DNA of 36,322 nt, taken from NCBI RefSeq assembly GCF_000336385.2, contig NZ_HG424492.1, positions 1 through 36,322 of the forward strand. The letters run 5' to 3'. The position numbers and the translations under genes are program-made. Shown in pieces: positions 27,471-35,430 of the stretch. The notes beneath the pieces were generated by a model. It saw nothing but the letters and a program-made list of their open reading frames with translations. It did no database searches and was not told the DNA's origin. Numbering within the stretch: the stretch's first letter is position 1; each line of letters starts with the position of its first letter. This stretch comes from Lysobacter antibioticus HS124. GTDB taxonomy: Bacteria; Pseudomonadota; Gammaproteobacteria; Xanthomonadales; Xanthomonadaceae.

Positions 27471-27511
27471 CACCGCTGCGCGGAAAAGTTCAGATCGGAT
27501 TCACCGCTGCG
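27471..27511. repeat. 10-bp direct repeat upstream of the PhoP/PhoQ-type operon
   Basis: CACCGCTGCG occurs at 27471-27480 and 27502-27511, 31 bases apart (about three turns), in the 224-base region before the PepSY-like gene. It may be a site for autoregulation by the response regulator; this is a guess from position. Confidence 0.35.
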
Positions 27512-27578
27512 TTTCGAAAATGCCGACACGCCGCTAAGTTCGTCCATTATTGTTGCGCAGGGGTCTTCGCCGAACGTC

Positions 27579-27926
27579 ATGAGCATCCGCTCCGCCCGAG
27601 TCCTGTCCTCGCTGCTGCTCGTCGCCTCGCTGGCGGCGGCCGGCCAGGCCATGGCCCAGCACGACGGCGACGGACGGCAGTGGCGCGGCCACGACCGGCG
27701 CGACGATCATCGCTCCCTGTCGGACGCGATCCGCCGGGTCGAGCGTGAAAGCGGCGGCGGGCAGGTGCTCAGCGCCGAACGCATCCCCTTCGACGGGCGG
27801 GACGTCAACCGGGTCAAGGTCGTCGATTCCAGCGGCCGGGTCCGGGTCTACATGGACGACCCGCAGCAGCGCGGCGGACGGGAGAACGACCGTCCTACAC
27901 GCCGCGAAGACAGCGATAACGACTAA
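27579..27926 (+). CDS. Small exported PepSY-like protein
   Basis: A 115-residue periplasmic protein. Signal peptide MSIRSARVLSSLLLVASLAAAGQAMAQ; a charged linker (HDRRDDHRS); then LSDAIRRVERESGGGQVLSAERIPF...VNRVKVVDSSGRVRVYMDDP, which has the helix-strand-strand pattern of PepSY domains; acidic/basic tail. PepSY proteins next to two-component systems are thought to modulate sensing or proteolysis. It is 60 bases upstream of the response regulator gene, in the same direction. Confidence 0.8.
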   Translation: MSIRSARVLSSLLLVASLAAAGQAMAQHDGDGRQWRGHDRRDDHRSLSDAIRRVERESGGGQVLSAERIPFDGRDVNRVKVVDSSGRVRVYMDDPQQRGGRENDRPTRREDSDND

Positions 27927-27986
27927 TCTTCGCTTCGACGGCCCTCACGATCCTGTCGGGGCGCCGCAATCATCTAGGGAGTGCCC

Positions 27987-28670
27987 ATGCGAATTCTGCT
28001 GGTCGAAGACGAAGCGCCTCTGCGCGAGACCCTGGCCGCGCGCCTCAAGCGCGAGGGCTTCGCGGTCGACGCTGCGCAGGACGGCGAGGAGGGCCTGTAC
28101 ATGGGCCGCGAAGTGCCGTTCGACCTGGGCATCATCGATCTGGGCCTGCCGAAGATGTCGGGCATGGAGCTGATCAAGGCGCTGCGCGACGAGGGCAAGA
28201 AATTCCCGGTGCTGATCCTGACCGCCCGTTCCAGCTGGCAGGACAAGGTCGAAGGCCTCAAGCAGGGCGCCGACGACTACCTGGTCAAGCCCTTCCACGT
28301 CGAAGAACTGCTGGCCCGGCTCAACGCCCTGGTCCGCCGCGCCGCGGGCTGGAGCAAGCCGACCCTGGAATGCGGCCCGGTCATGCTCGACCTGGCGGCG
28401 CAGACGGTCAGCGTCAACGGCGGCAACGTAGACCTGACCAGCTACGAATACAAAGTGCTCGAATACCTGATGATGCATGCCGGCGAACTGGTCTCGAAGG
28501 CCGATCTCACCGAGCACATCTACCAGCAGGACTTCGACCGCGACTCCAACGTGCTGGAAGTCTTCATCGGCCGGCTGCGCAAGAAGCTCGACCCGGACGG
28601 CGCGCTGAAGCCGATCGAGACCGTGCGCGGCCGCGGCTACCGTTTCGCGATCCCCCGCAGCGGGGATTGA
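27987..28670 (+). CDS. phoP: OmpR/PhoP-type response regulator
   Basis: A 227-residue response regulator. Receiver domain: acidic pocket VEDE (7-10), phosphorylation site Asp51 in IIDLGLPKMSG, conserved Thr in LILTARSS, and Lys in YLVKPF. The C-terminal winged helix is OmpR type (SYEYKVLEYLMMHAGELVSKADL; VLEVFIGRLRKKL; VRGRGYRF). The LTEHIYQQDFDRDSNV segment is that of the PhoP group, and xanthomonads have a PhoP/PhoQ pair with this gene order after a PepSY protein. The ATG at 27987 has GGGAG before it; an in-frame GTG two codons earlier is less likely. Sensor kinase gene follows after 216 bases. Confidence 0.85.
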   Translation: MRILLVEDEAPLRETLAARLKREGFAVDAAQDGEEGLYMGREVPFDLGIIDLGLPKMSGMELIKALRDEGKKFPVLILTARSSWQDKVEGLKQGADDYLVKPFHVEELLARLNALVRRAAGWSKPTLECGPVMLDLAAQTVSVNGGNVDLTSYEYKVLEYLMMHAGELVSKADLTEHIYQQDFDRDSNVLEVFIGRLRKKLDPDGALKPIETVRGRGYRFAIPRSGD

Positions 28671-28677
28671 GCCCGAC

Positions 28678-28696
28678 TCCCCGCCGGCGGCGGGGA
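28678..28696 (+). terminator. Hairpin in the phoP-phoQ gap
   Basis: TCCCCGCC pairs with GGCGGGGA around GGC, eight bases after the response-regulator stop. A second short hairpin (ATCCCC/GGGGAT, 28650-28667) overlaps the stop codon. Neither has a T tract, so they may reduce read-through into the kinase gene rather than stop it. Confidence 0.4.
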
Positions 28697-28886
28697 GAGT
28701 GGACAGCGCGCGTGCGCGGGGTGGACGATACGCCCCGCAGCGGCGCTTGAAGACAGGCCGCGTTGCGGCGATTGAAGCGGGCGGGGCGGATGTTCGCCCC
28801 GGACCCAGAACCGGATCCAGGAGCGCAACCCGACCCATGCGGCCCGCGTCCCCAATCGAGGCGGGCCCGCCGGCCCCTGCGGCCCG

Positions 28887-30296
28887 ATGAGCTGGGGCCA
28901 GCCGCGCTCGCTGCGCGCCCGCCAGCTGCTCGCCGCCAGCCTCGGCCTGCTCGCTTTCCTGGCCCTGGCCGGCTATGCGCTGGACCGCGCCTTCCTCGAG
29001 ACCGCCGAAAGCAATCTGCGCCAGCGCCTGACCAGCTACGCGCTGGCCTATGCCGCCGACACCGACTTCGGCCGCGGCGGCGAGATCATTCCGCCCTACG
29101 ACCCGCCCGACCCGCGTTTCGACCGGCCCGGCAGCGGTCTGTACGCCGAAGTGATCCTGCCCAACGGGCACTGGGATTCGATGTCGGCGCAGGGGCCGGT
29201 GCTGCCCGACGGCGGCATGCTCAAGCCGGCCCAAGAGACCTTCGAGGGGCCGCTGCCGATCACCGAGATCAGCGGCCGCACCGGCGAGGCCTACCGCTAC
29301 GGCCGCGGCCTGATCTGGAGCGTCGACGGCGACAGCAAGTCGGAATTCCAGTACACGATCTACATCCTGGAGGACACCAGCGCGTTGCGCGCCCAGGTCG
29401 CGGTGTTCCGCAAGGCCTTGTGGAACTACCTCGGCGGCGCCGGGGTGATCCTGCTGCTGCTGCAGGCGCTGATCATGCAATGGAGCCTGCGTCCGCTGCG
29501 GCGGGTGATCGAGGAGCTCAAGCGGGTCCAGCGCGGCCTGGCCTCGCGCATGAGCGAGCGCCATCCGCGCGAGCTGGAGCCGTTGACCGAAAGCATCAAC
29601 GCCTTCATCGAGAGCGAGCGCGAGAACCTCGACCGTCAGCGCAACACCCTGGCCGATCTCGCCCATAGCCTGAAGACGCCGCTGGCGGTGCTGCGCGCGC
29701 GGCTGGACGACCGCAACGGCGGCGCGCCGATCGACGCCGACCTGCGCGAAGACTTGGACGTGCAGTTGCGGCGCATGAACGATCTGGTGTCCTACCAGTT
29801 GGCCCGCGCCGCGTCCGGCGGCCACGCCTTGTTCGCCGCGCCGATCGCGATCGAGCCGCACGCCGAGGAGATCGTGCGCGGGCTGGAGAAGGTGTATGCG
29901 AACAAGGGCATCCTGTGCGAGTTCGAACTCGCCGACGCAGTGCAGTTCCACGGCGAACCGGGCGATCTGCAGGAACTGCTCGGCAATCTGCTCGAGAACG
30001 CGTTCAAGTGGGCGCGCTCGCGGGTGCTGCTGACCGTGCAGGCCGGCGAGACCGCGGCCAACCGCCGGCCCGGCCTGCTGATCGCGGTCGACGACGACGG
30101 CCCGGGGATTCCGCCGGAAAAGGTGGCGATGATCTTGCAGCGCGGGGTGCGCGGCGACGAACGCGTGCACGGCCACGGCATCGGCCTGGCGATCGTGCAG
30201 GATCTGGTGCGCGGCTATCGCGGCACGCTCGACGTGACGCCGTCGCAGGAGCTGGGCGGCACGCGCTTCGAAGTGAAGCTGCCGCCGGGCTTGTAA
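28887..30296 (+). CDS. phoQ: PhoQ-type sensor histidine kinase
   Basis: A 469-residue inner-membrane kinase. Two transmembrane segments (about 14-31 and 178-200) flank a periplasmic sensor of about 145 residues. H-box DLAHSLKTPLAVLRA with phospho-acceptor His260; N-box LGNLLENAFKWA; G1 DDDGPGIP; G2 GHGIGLAIV. The H-box DLAHSLKTPLAVL and ATPase features fit the PhoQ group. No Shine-Dalgarno is seen before the ATG at 28887. It is separated from the regulator gene by 216 bases containing hairpins, which is long for a kinase-regulator pair. Confidence 0.85.
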   Translation: MSWGQPRSLRARQLLAASLGLLAFLALAGYALDRAFLETAESNLRQRLTSYALAYAADTDFGRGGEIIPPYDPPDPRFDRPGSGLYAEVILPNGHWDSMSAQGPVLPDGGMLKPAQETFEGPLPITEISGRTGEAYRYGRGLIWSVDGDSKSEFQYTIYILEDTSALRAQVAVFRKALWNYLGGAGVILLLLQALIMQWSLRPLRRVIEELKRVQRGLASRMSERHPRELEPLTESINAFIESERENLDRQRNTLADLAHSLKTPLAVLRARLDDRNGGAPIDADLREDLDVQLRRMNDLVSYQLARAASGGHALFAAPIAIEPHAEEIVRGLEKVYANKGILCEFELADAVQFHGEPGDLQELLGNLLENAFKWARSRVLLTVQAGETAANRRPGLLIAVDDDGPGIPPEKVAMILQRGVRGDERVHGHGIGLAIVQDLVRGYRGTLDVTPSQELGGTRFEVKLPPGL

Positions 30297-30331
30297 GCGC
30301 GGCCGGCCGCCCGCGCTAAGCCGCCCGGCTT

Positions 30332-30361
30332 CCTGTAGGAGCGGCGTAAGCCGCGACCGCG
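30332..30361 (+). repeat. REP-like element, copy 1
   Basis: CCTGTAGGAGCGGCGTAAGC continuing into CGCGACCGCG. The core forms a hairpin (GCGGC..GCCGC). It is the family of dispersed elements with a GTAGGAGCGGC head common in xanthomonads. It lies 35 bases after the kinase stop. Confidence 0.75.
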
Positions 30362-30442
30362 ATGCATCGATCTCGCGCCGTGCCCTGCATTGCGCATCGA
30401 TTCTGCTTCGACCGCGAACGGACGAAGCGAGACCGCGGCGAT

Positions 30443-30470
30443 GGGTCGCGGCTTGCGCCGCTCCTACCCC
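30443..30470 (-). repeat. REP-like element, copy 2 (inverted)
   Basis: The reverse complement of copy 1 (GGTCGCGGCTTGCGCCGCTC then CTAC), with C for T in the GCGTAAG position. Opposite orientation to copy 1. Confidence 0.7.
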
Positions 30471-30588
30471 TGGGCCGTACCGCGTTCGTGGACGAGGCAG
30501 GCGTTGGCGCGACTGCGCTGCCGTTCTACCCGCGGCAGAGCGTAGTCTCGATGGCTGGAGTCGTCGCCGTTTTTTCTGCGCGGTCCGT

Positions 30589-30615
30589 GGTCGCGGCTTA
30601 CGCCGCTCCTACAGG
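30589..30615 (-). repeat. REP-like element, copy 3 (inverted)
   Basis: GGTCGCGGCTTACGCCGCTC then CTACAGG, the exact reverse complement of the copy 1 core. It ends eight bases before the mtfA stop on the opposite strand, so the array fills the gap between convergent genes and may protect both 3' ends. Confidence 0.75.
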
Positions 30616-30622
30616 GGAGGCT

Positions 30623-31372
30623 TCAGGCGAACGGCGAGGGGCCGTAGAAGCGCTCCAGATGCGCGGCGACCTCGGGCATTTCCTGGCGCAGCAATTGCGG
30701 ATCGCTGAAGTGGTATTCGGTGGCGACGGCGAAGAATTCTTCCGGCGCTTCGGCGGCGTAAGGATCGATCGCGGTTTCGCGGCCGGCGTCGACCTCCTGC
30801 ACGAAGGCGTCGTAGGTGCGCTGGAAATCGCGCGCCCATTGCCGCTGCCAGGCGCGCGGCAGCGGCGGGGTGCCGTCGAGCAGGCCGTCGAGCACGTCGA
30901 GCTTGTGCGCCATTTCGTGAGCGGCGACGCAGAAGCCCGCATGCGGATCTTCGCAGTCGGCGCCGACGTCGGCCCAGGACAGGATCAGCGGGCCTTGCTC
31001 CCAGGCTTCGCCGATCAGTTCGTCCTGCCATTCGTGCAGCACGCCGGCGGCGTCGGTGTGGCTGCGGTTCACCCGGAACGCGTCGGGGTAGACGATCAGC
31101 TGCGACCAGCCGCGCAAGCCCTCTTCGCCGAACTCGAGCAAGGGCAGGCAGCACAGCGCGGCCAACCGGGCGCGCTGCGTCCCGTCCAGGCTCAGTTCGC
31201 CGATCGGGCTGATGGTCTTCTCGTGCAGGAAGCGCGCGCTGAGTTCGCGCAGCCGCTGCTGCCGCGCCGGATCCAGCGCCTGCGCCCACGGCAGGGCCGC
31301 GACCGTGTCGCGCCAGACGGCGTCGTCGATGGGGCGGGGCAGGCGCCGCAGCCGGCGCAGGAAATCGAACAA
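30623..31372 (-). CDS. mtfA: MtfA-type zinc peptidase
   Basis: A 249-residue soluble zinc metallopeptidase of the MtfA (DUF980) family; in E. coli MtfA binds the repressor Mlc and is an aminopeptidase. Zinc motif H152-E-x-x-H156 in AAHEMAHKLDVLDG, with the downstream EEFFAVATEYHF segment supplying the third ligand. Other family segments: HEWQDELIGEAW, LILSWADV and the start FDFLRRLRR. The start codon is TTG at 31372, with no ATG in frame nearby. It is the second gene of a likely pair with the small exported protein 18 bases upstream. Confidence 0.9.
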   Translation of the reverse strand: MFDFLRRLRRLPRPIDDAVWRDTVAALPWAQALDPARQQRLRELSARFLHEKTISPIGELSLDGTQRARLAALCCLPLLEFGEEGLRGWSQLIVYPDAFRVNRSHTDAAGVLHEWQDELIGEAWEQGPLILSWADVGADCEDPHAGFCVAAHEMAHKLDVLDGLLDGTPPLPRAWQRQWARDFQRTYDAFVQEVDAGRETAIDPYAAEAPEEFFAVATEYHFSDPQLLRQEMPEVAAHLERFYGPSPFA

Positions 31373-31390
31373 GGGCGAACCGTCAGCGGA

Positions 31391-31675
31391 TCAGCGGAAC
31401 ATGCCCGGCAGGAAGTTGTGCCAGCGCGGCGACTGCAGGCGGTTGTTGCTCTCCGAGTCGCTGTGCACGCTGGGCTTGGCCTTGGTGTCGCGCGCGGTCG
31501 GCGGCGGCGCCGTGCGGCCGCCCGACCGCGCCGCCGTGTCCTTGCGCGGCGCGCTGGCGTTGCTGGAACAGGCGTCGTTCGGGCTGAGCTTGTTGACCTC
31601 GCGCGCACCGACCTCCGCAACGGCCAGGGTCGCGCTGGCGAAGGCGAACAGCAGGCACAGGCAGATCCGTAACAT
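31391..31675 (-). CDS. Small exported protein of unknown function
   Basis: A 94-residue protein with a signal peptide (MLRICLCLLFAFASATLAVAE, cleavage near 20-25) and a short polar, probably disordered mature part rich in Ser, Asn, Arg and Pro, with one Cys (NDACSSN) and the end RWHNFLPGMF. AAGGGA precedes the ATG. It lies just upstream of mtfA in the same direction. No family recognised. Confidence 0.65.
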   Translation of the reverse strand: MLRICLCLLFAFASATLAVAEVGAREVNKLSPNDACSSNASAPRKDTAARSGGRTAPPPTARDTKAKPSVHSDSESNNRLQSPRWHNFLPGMFR

Positions 31676-31840
31676 GGCGGAATCCCTTGGAGGTCGTCCC
31701 GGCCGGCGTCCAGCCACGGGAGATTGCCGACTATAGCGCGAAACCGGGACCGCGTCGGCGGCCCTTCGGCGGTGTGCGACCGGCGGTCGTTGTGCTGCGT
31801 CGCAGCAAGCGCCGGCGCGGGTTTGCGCCAGACTCGCGCC

Positions 31841-33679
31841 ATGCCCGATGCCCGCCCGCCGTTGACCGCTCCGGCCCTGCGCCGGGCCCTGATCGCCGGC
31901 GCCCGCCGGGTCATCGCCGGGCGCGACCGGCTCAACCGGATCAACGTGTTCCCGGTCGCCGACGGCGACACCGGCAACAACCTCGCCCACACCCTCGGCA
32001 GCCTGCTGAACGGGGCGCTGAGCCGGCGCAGCCGGCACATCGGCGAACTGCTGCAACGGGTCGGCGAGGATGCCGTCGACGGCGCGCGCGGCAACTCCGG
32101 CGCGATCCTGGCCCAGTTCCTGTACGGCGTCGCCGAGTACGCGCGCGCCCAGCCGGCGCTCGACGCCGCCGCCCTGGCCGGAGCGGTCCGGCACGGCGCC
32201 GAGCAGGCGCGCGCGGCGCTGGCGCATCCGGTGGAAGGGACCATCCTCAGTGTCATCAACGCCTTCGCCGACGCCCTCGACGAAGCCGCCCGCGCCGGCG
32301 CCGACGGCGGCGACCCGCGCGCCGGTTTCGCCGCCGCGTTGGAGCAGGCCCGCAGCGCCTTGGCCAGGACGCCGCAGCAACTGGCTTTGTTGCAGCGCGC
32401 CGGCGTGGTCGACGCCGGCGCGCGCGGCTTCGTCGACCTGCTGGAAGGCATCGCCGAATTCGTCGACGGCGGCCCGCGCGCGCTGCGCATGCGCGGCGCG
32501 CACGGCGCCGCCAACGACGCTTGCGCCGGGCCTCCCGCCGCGGCGGTGCCGGTCGTCCACGACGCGGTCGACCCGCAGCGGCGTTGGTGTTGCGAATGCC
32601 TGCTGACCGGCGACGCGATGGATCGCGCCGCCCTGGCCGCGGCGCTGGAAGCGCTCGATGCCGATTCCGTGGTGCTGGCCGGCGGCGCCGCGCGGCTGCG
32701 CGTGCACGCTCACGTCGGTGCGCCGCAGCGATTGTTCGACGCCTGCGCCGCGCACGGCGAAGTTGACGGCATGAAGGCCGACGACATGCTGCAGCAGCAG
32801 CGCAGCGTCGAGCGCAACCAGCGCGTGGCGGTGGTCACCGACAGCGCCGCCGACCTGCCCGACGAACTGGCCGAACGCCACGCCTTGCAGGTGGTGCCGG
32901 TGCGGGTGTCGATCGACGGTCGCGATTACCTGGACAAGACCGCGCTGAGCACGGCCGAGTTCTATCGCCGCATGGCCGTCAGCGCCGACCTACCGCGCCC
33001 CAGCCAGCCGCCGGCGGGCGATTTCCGCCGCTGCTTCGACTTCCTGCTCGGCCATCGCGCGCAGGTGCTGTACGTCGGCTTGTCGCGCGCGGTGTCGGGC
33101 ACCCTGCAGGCCGGCGAACAGGCCGCCAGCCGATCCGATCCGCAACGGGTGCGGGTGTTCGACAGCGTCAACGCCGCCGGCGGCCAGGCCTTGCTGGCGT
33201 GGCGCGCGGCGGAGCTGGCCGAGGCCGGCTGGGACGCCGCGGCGATAGTCGCCGAACTCGAACGCCTGCGCCCGGCGACCCGGACCTGGGCGATGGCGCG
33301 CGACATCACGCACGCGGTACGCGGCGGTCGGATTCCGGCCTGGGCCGGCGCGCTGGTGCGCTGGACCGGCCTGACCCCGGTCGCGGCGATGCGCGGCGAC
33401 GGCCGCCTGGGGGTGCGTACCGGCCTGTTCGCGCGCGCCGGCGCGGCGCAGGCCTTTGCCCGCTACGTCGCACGGCAGTTGCCCGCCGGCCAGCGCTGGC
33501 GGGCGATCGTCGGCCATTGCGATGCGGTCGGGGACGGCGAGCGCCTGCTGGCCGAACTGCGCCGCCGGTTGGCGTTGAGCGAGGCCTGGCTGGTCGAGAC
33601 CGGCCCCGCGTTGGGGGCCCACGCCGGCCGCGGCGCCTTGCTGGTCTCGCTGCAGCCGGCGCCTGCGCAAGAGGACTGA
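31841..33679 (+). CDS. FakA-FakB-type fusion (DAK phosphatase + DegV domains)
   Basis: A 612-residue fusion. Residues about 10-190 are the DhaL/FakA kinase domain (RINVFPVADGDTGNNLAHTL with the Asp/Thr nucleotide-metal motif; DGARGNSGAILAQF). A middle part (about 240-315) resembles the FakA linker (WCCECLLTGDAM...VVLAGGAARLRVHAHV). From about 328 comes a DegV fatty-acid-binding domain (VAVVTDSAADLPDELAERH; LSTAEFYRRM; TSQPP-like PSQPPAGDF; LYVGLSRAVSGTLQAG). In Firmicutes FakA and FakB are separate proteins that make acyl-phosphate from exogenous fatty acids. Here they are one chain, and plsY, which uses acyl-phosphate, is the next gene. No Shine-Dalgarno; a CAGACT six bases before the ATG suggests a leaderless start. 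Confidence 0.85.
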   Translation: MPDARPPLTAPALRRALIAGARRVIAGRDRLNRINVFPVADGDTGNNLAHTLGSLLNGALSRRSRHIGELLQRVGEDAVDGARGNSGAILAQFLYGVAEYARAQPALDAAALAGAVRHGAEQARAALAHPVEGTILSVINAFADALDEAARAGADGGDPRAGFAAALEQARSALARTPQQLALLQRAGVVDAGARGFVDLLEGIAEFVDGGPRALRMRGAHGAANDACAGPPAAAVPVVHDAVDPQRRWCCECLLTGDAMDRAALAAALEALDADSVVLAGGAARLRVHAHVGAPQRLFDACAAHGEVDGMKADDMLQQQRSVERNQRVAVVTDSAADLPDELAERHALQVVPVRVSIDGRDYLDKTALSTAEFYRRMAVSADLPRPSQPPAGDFRRCFDFLLGHRAQVLYVGLSRAVSGTLQAGEQAASRSDPQRVRVFDSVNAAGGQALLAWRAAELAEAGWDAAAIVAELERLRPATRTWAMARDITHAVRGGRIPAWAGALVRWTGLTPVAAMRGDGRLGVRTGLFARAGAAQAFARYVARQLPAGQRWRAIVGHCDAVGDGERLLAELRRRLALSEAWLVETGPALGAHAGRGALLVSLQPAPAQED

Positions 33680-33686
33680 CCGTCCG

Positions 33687-33702
33687 CGGCGGTTCGCCGC
33701 CG
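33687..33702 (+). terminator. Short UUCG hairpin
   Basis: CGGCGG pairs with CCGCCG around a stable TTCG tetraloop, eight bases after the FakA-FakB stop. Short, without a T run. Confidence 0.35.
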
Positions 33703-33751
33703 GCGCGGCCCGAAACCGGCCGGGTCGGGCTCGGATCGCGGTCGCCTCGCG

Positions 33752-33757
33752 CATAAT
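33752..33757 (+). promoter_or_regulatory. -10 element CATAAT of a probable leaderless plsY transcript
   Basis: CATAAT ends six bases before the plsY ATG, and no Shine-Dalgarno lies between them, so the mRNA would begin at the ATG. Confidence 0.5.
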
Positions 33758-33763
33758 CCGCGC

Positions 33764-34435
33764 ATGCTGCCCACTGCCTCCACGCCCGCCCTGACCGACC
33801 TCGCTCCGGCGACGTGGGCCTTGTTGCTGGCCGCCTACGCGATCGGTTCGGTTTCCGGCAGTCTGGTCCTGGGCCGGCGGCGCGGCGTCGATATCCGCCA
33901 GCAAGGCAGCGGCAACGCCGGCGGGACCAACGCCTTGCGCACCCAAGGCTGGCGCTTCGCCCTCGGCGTGGTTGCGATCGACATCGGCAAGGGCGCGTTG
34001 GCGGCCTGGCTGGCGCTGCGCTACGCCCCGGTCGGCACCGCGCTGTCGGTGACCGCGCACGGCTATCTGGCCGGTTTCGCCGCGGTGATCGGGCATATCT
34101 GGCCGATCTGGCACGGCTTCCGCGGCGGCAAGGGCGCGGCGACCGTGGTCGGCGCATTGCTGGTGCTGTGGCCGTTCGCGGTGCCGTGGCTGCTGCTGGT
34201 CTGGGGCGCGACCGTGGTGATCAGCGGCTACGTCGGCCTGGCCACGGTGCTGGCGGCGGCTTGCCTGCCGCTGCTGGCCTGGCTCGGCGACGCCGGTTTG
34301 CCGCGCTGGTGCTTCGCGATCGCCGCGGCGCTGCTGATCGCTTTCACCCACCGCGGCAATCTGGCCCGGCTGCGCGCCGGCACCGAATCGCGGTTCGCGC
34401 GGGCGCGGCTGCTGCATCGCTGGCGGCGCGGCTGA
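33764..34435 (+). CDS. plsY: PlsY, glycerol-3-phosphate acyltransferase
   Basis: A 223-residue integral membrane enzyme transferring an acyl group from acyl-phosphate to glycerol-3-phosphate, the first step of phospholipid synthesis. Signatures: YAIGSVSGSLVLGR, GSGNAGGTNALRTQG and GHIWPIWHGFRGGKGAAT, the three conserved loop motifs, with about seven hydrophobic segments. Slightly longer than most PlsY because of a basic C-terminal tail (RFARARLLHRWRRG). It follows a FakA-FakB-type fusion by 84 bases, suggesting linked acyl-phosphate supply and use. The stop overlaps the birA start (TGATG). Confidence 0.93.
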   Translation: MLPTASTPALTDLAPATWALLLAAYAIGSVSGSLVLGRRRGVDIRQQGSGNAGGTNALRTQGWRFALGVVAIDIGKGALAAWLALRYAPVGTALSVTAHGYLAGFAAVIGHIWPIWHGFRGGKGAATVVGALLVLWPFAVPWLLLVWGATVVISGYVGLATVLAAACLPLLAWLGDAGLPRWCFAIAAALLIAFTHRGNLARLRAGTESRFARARLLHRWRRG

Positions 34436-35430
34436 TGGACGACCGCGCTTTGTTGCAACGCCTGATCCAGGGGCCGGCGACCGGCGATGCGCTGGCCAGC
34501 GCGGCCGGGCAGACCCGCGCCGCGGTGTGGAAGCGGATCGAAGCCCTGCGCGAGGCCGGGGTCGCGATCGAGGCCAAGCCCGGGCGCGGCTATGCGCTGG
34601 CGCAACCGCTGGATCTGCTCGACGCCGAGGCGATCCGCGCCGCATTGCCGGCCACGTCGCGCGCGCGCCTGGCCGAGCTGGACGTGGCCTGGAGCCTGGA
34701 CTCGACCAATACCGAACTGTTGCGCCGGCCGACCCCGGCCGACGGGGCGCTGGTGCTGCTGGCCGAACGCCAGACCGGCGGCCGCGGCCGTCGCGGCCGG
34801 GTCTGGGCCTCACCCTTGGCGGCGCATCTGTACCTGTCGCTGGCGCGCAGCTTCGGCGGCGGCCTGGCGCGGCTGGGCGGCCTGAGCCTGGTCGCCGGCA
34901 TCGCCGCGGCCGAAGCCCTGCAGGGGCTGGGTTACGCCGACGTGCGGCTGAAATGGCCGAACGACCTGGTCGTGACCGACGGCGCCGGGCTGCGCAAGCT
35001 CGGCGGCCTGCTGATCGAAGGCGGCGGCGAGTACGCCGGGCCGGCGCGCGCGGTGATCGGCCTCGGCCTCAACGTGCGCATGCCGGCGCAGGCGGCGGCC
35101 GCGATCGACCAGCCCTGGTGCGACCTGGCCGGGCTCGCGCCCGGCCGCGCACTGTCGCGCAACGCGGTGGCGGCAGCGGTGCTGGCGCGCTTGCTGCCCG
35201 CGCTGGACGAGTTCGACCGCGCCGGGCTGGAGCCGTTTCTGGATCGCTACGCCGCGTTCGACGCACTCGCCGGCCAACCGGTCAGCGTGTACGGCGCCGA
35301 GCTGCGCCATGACGGCCTCGCCCTCGGCCTGGCCGACGACGGGGCGTTGCGGGTGCGCCTGGACGACGGCGAAGAGCGCCGTTTCCATGCCGGCGAAGTC
35401 AGCGTGCGCCGCGCGGAGCCGGCACGATGA
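34435..35430 (+). CDS. birA: BirA, biotin-protein ligase and biotin operon repressor
   Basis: A 331-residue bifunctional protein. An N-terminal winged helix (about 1-60, TGDALASAAGQTRAAVWKRI) is present, so it may repress biotin genes as well as ligate. The ligase domain shows STNTELLRR, GGRGRRGRVW (the biotinyl-AMP loop), LKWPNDLVV and GGLLIE, followed by VIGLGLNVRM. The C-terminal SH3-like domain ends FHAGEVSVRR. The start overlaps the plsY stop and the end overlaps coaX by four bases (ATGA), so translation is coupled. Confidence 0.95.
   Translation: MDDRALLQRLIQGPATGDALASAAGQTRAAVWKRIEALREAGVAIEAKPGRGYALAQPLDLLDAEAIRAALPATSRARLAELDVAWSLDSTNTELLRRPTPADGALVLLAERQTGGRGRRGRVWASPLAAHLYLSLARSFGGGLARLGGLSLVAGIAAAEALQGLGYADVRLKWPNDLVVTDGAGLRKLGGLLIEGGGEYAGPARAVIGLGLNVRMPAQAAAAIDQPWCDLAGLAPGRALSRNAVAAAVLARLLPALDEFDRAGLEPFLDRYAAFDALAGQPVSVYGAELRHDGLALGLADDGALRVRLDDGEERRFHAGEVSVRRAEPAR

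Noticed and set aside
27945-30176. 743-codon minus-strand open frame opposite the two-component genes
   Set aside because: Antisense shadow of phoP/phoQ; no domain or ribosome binding site.
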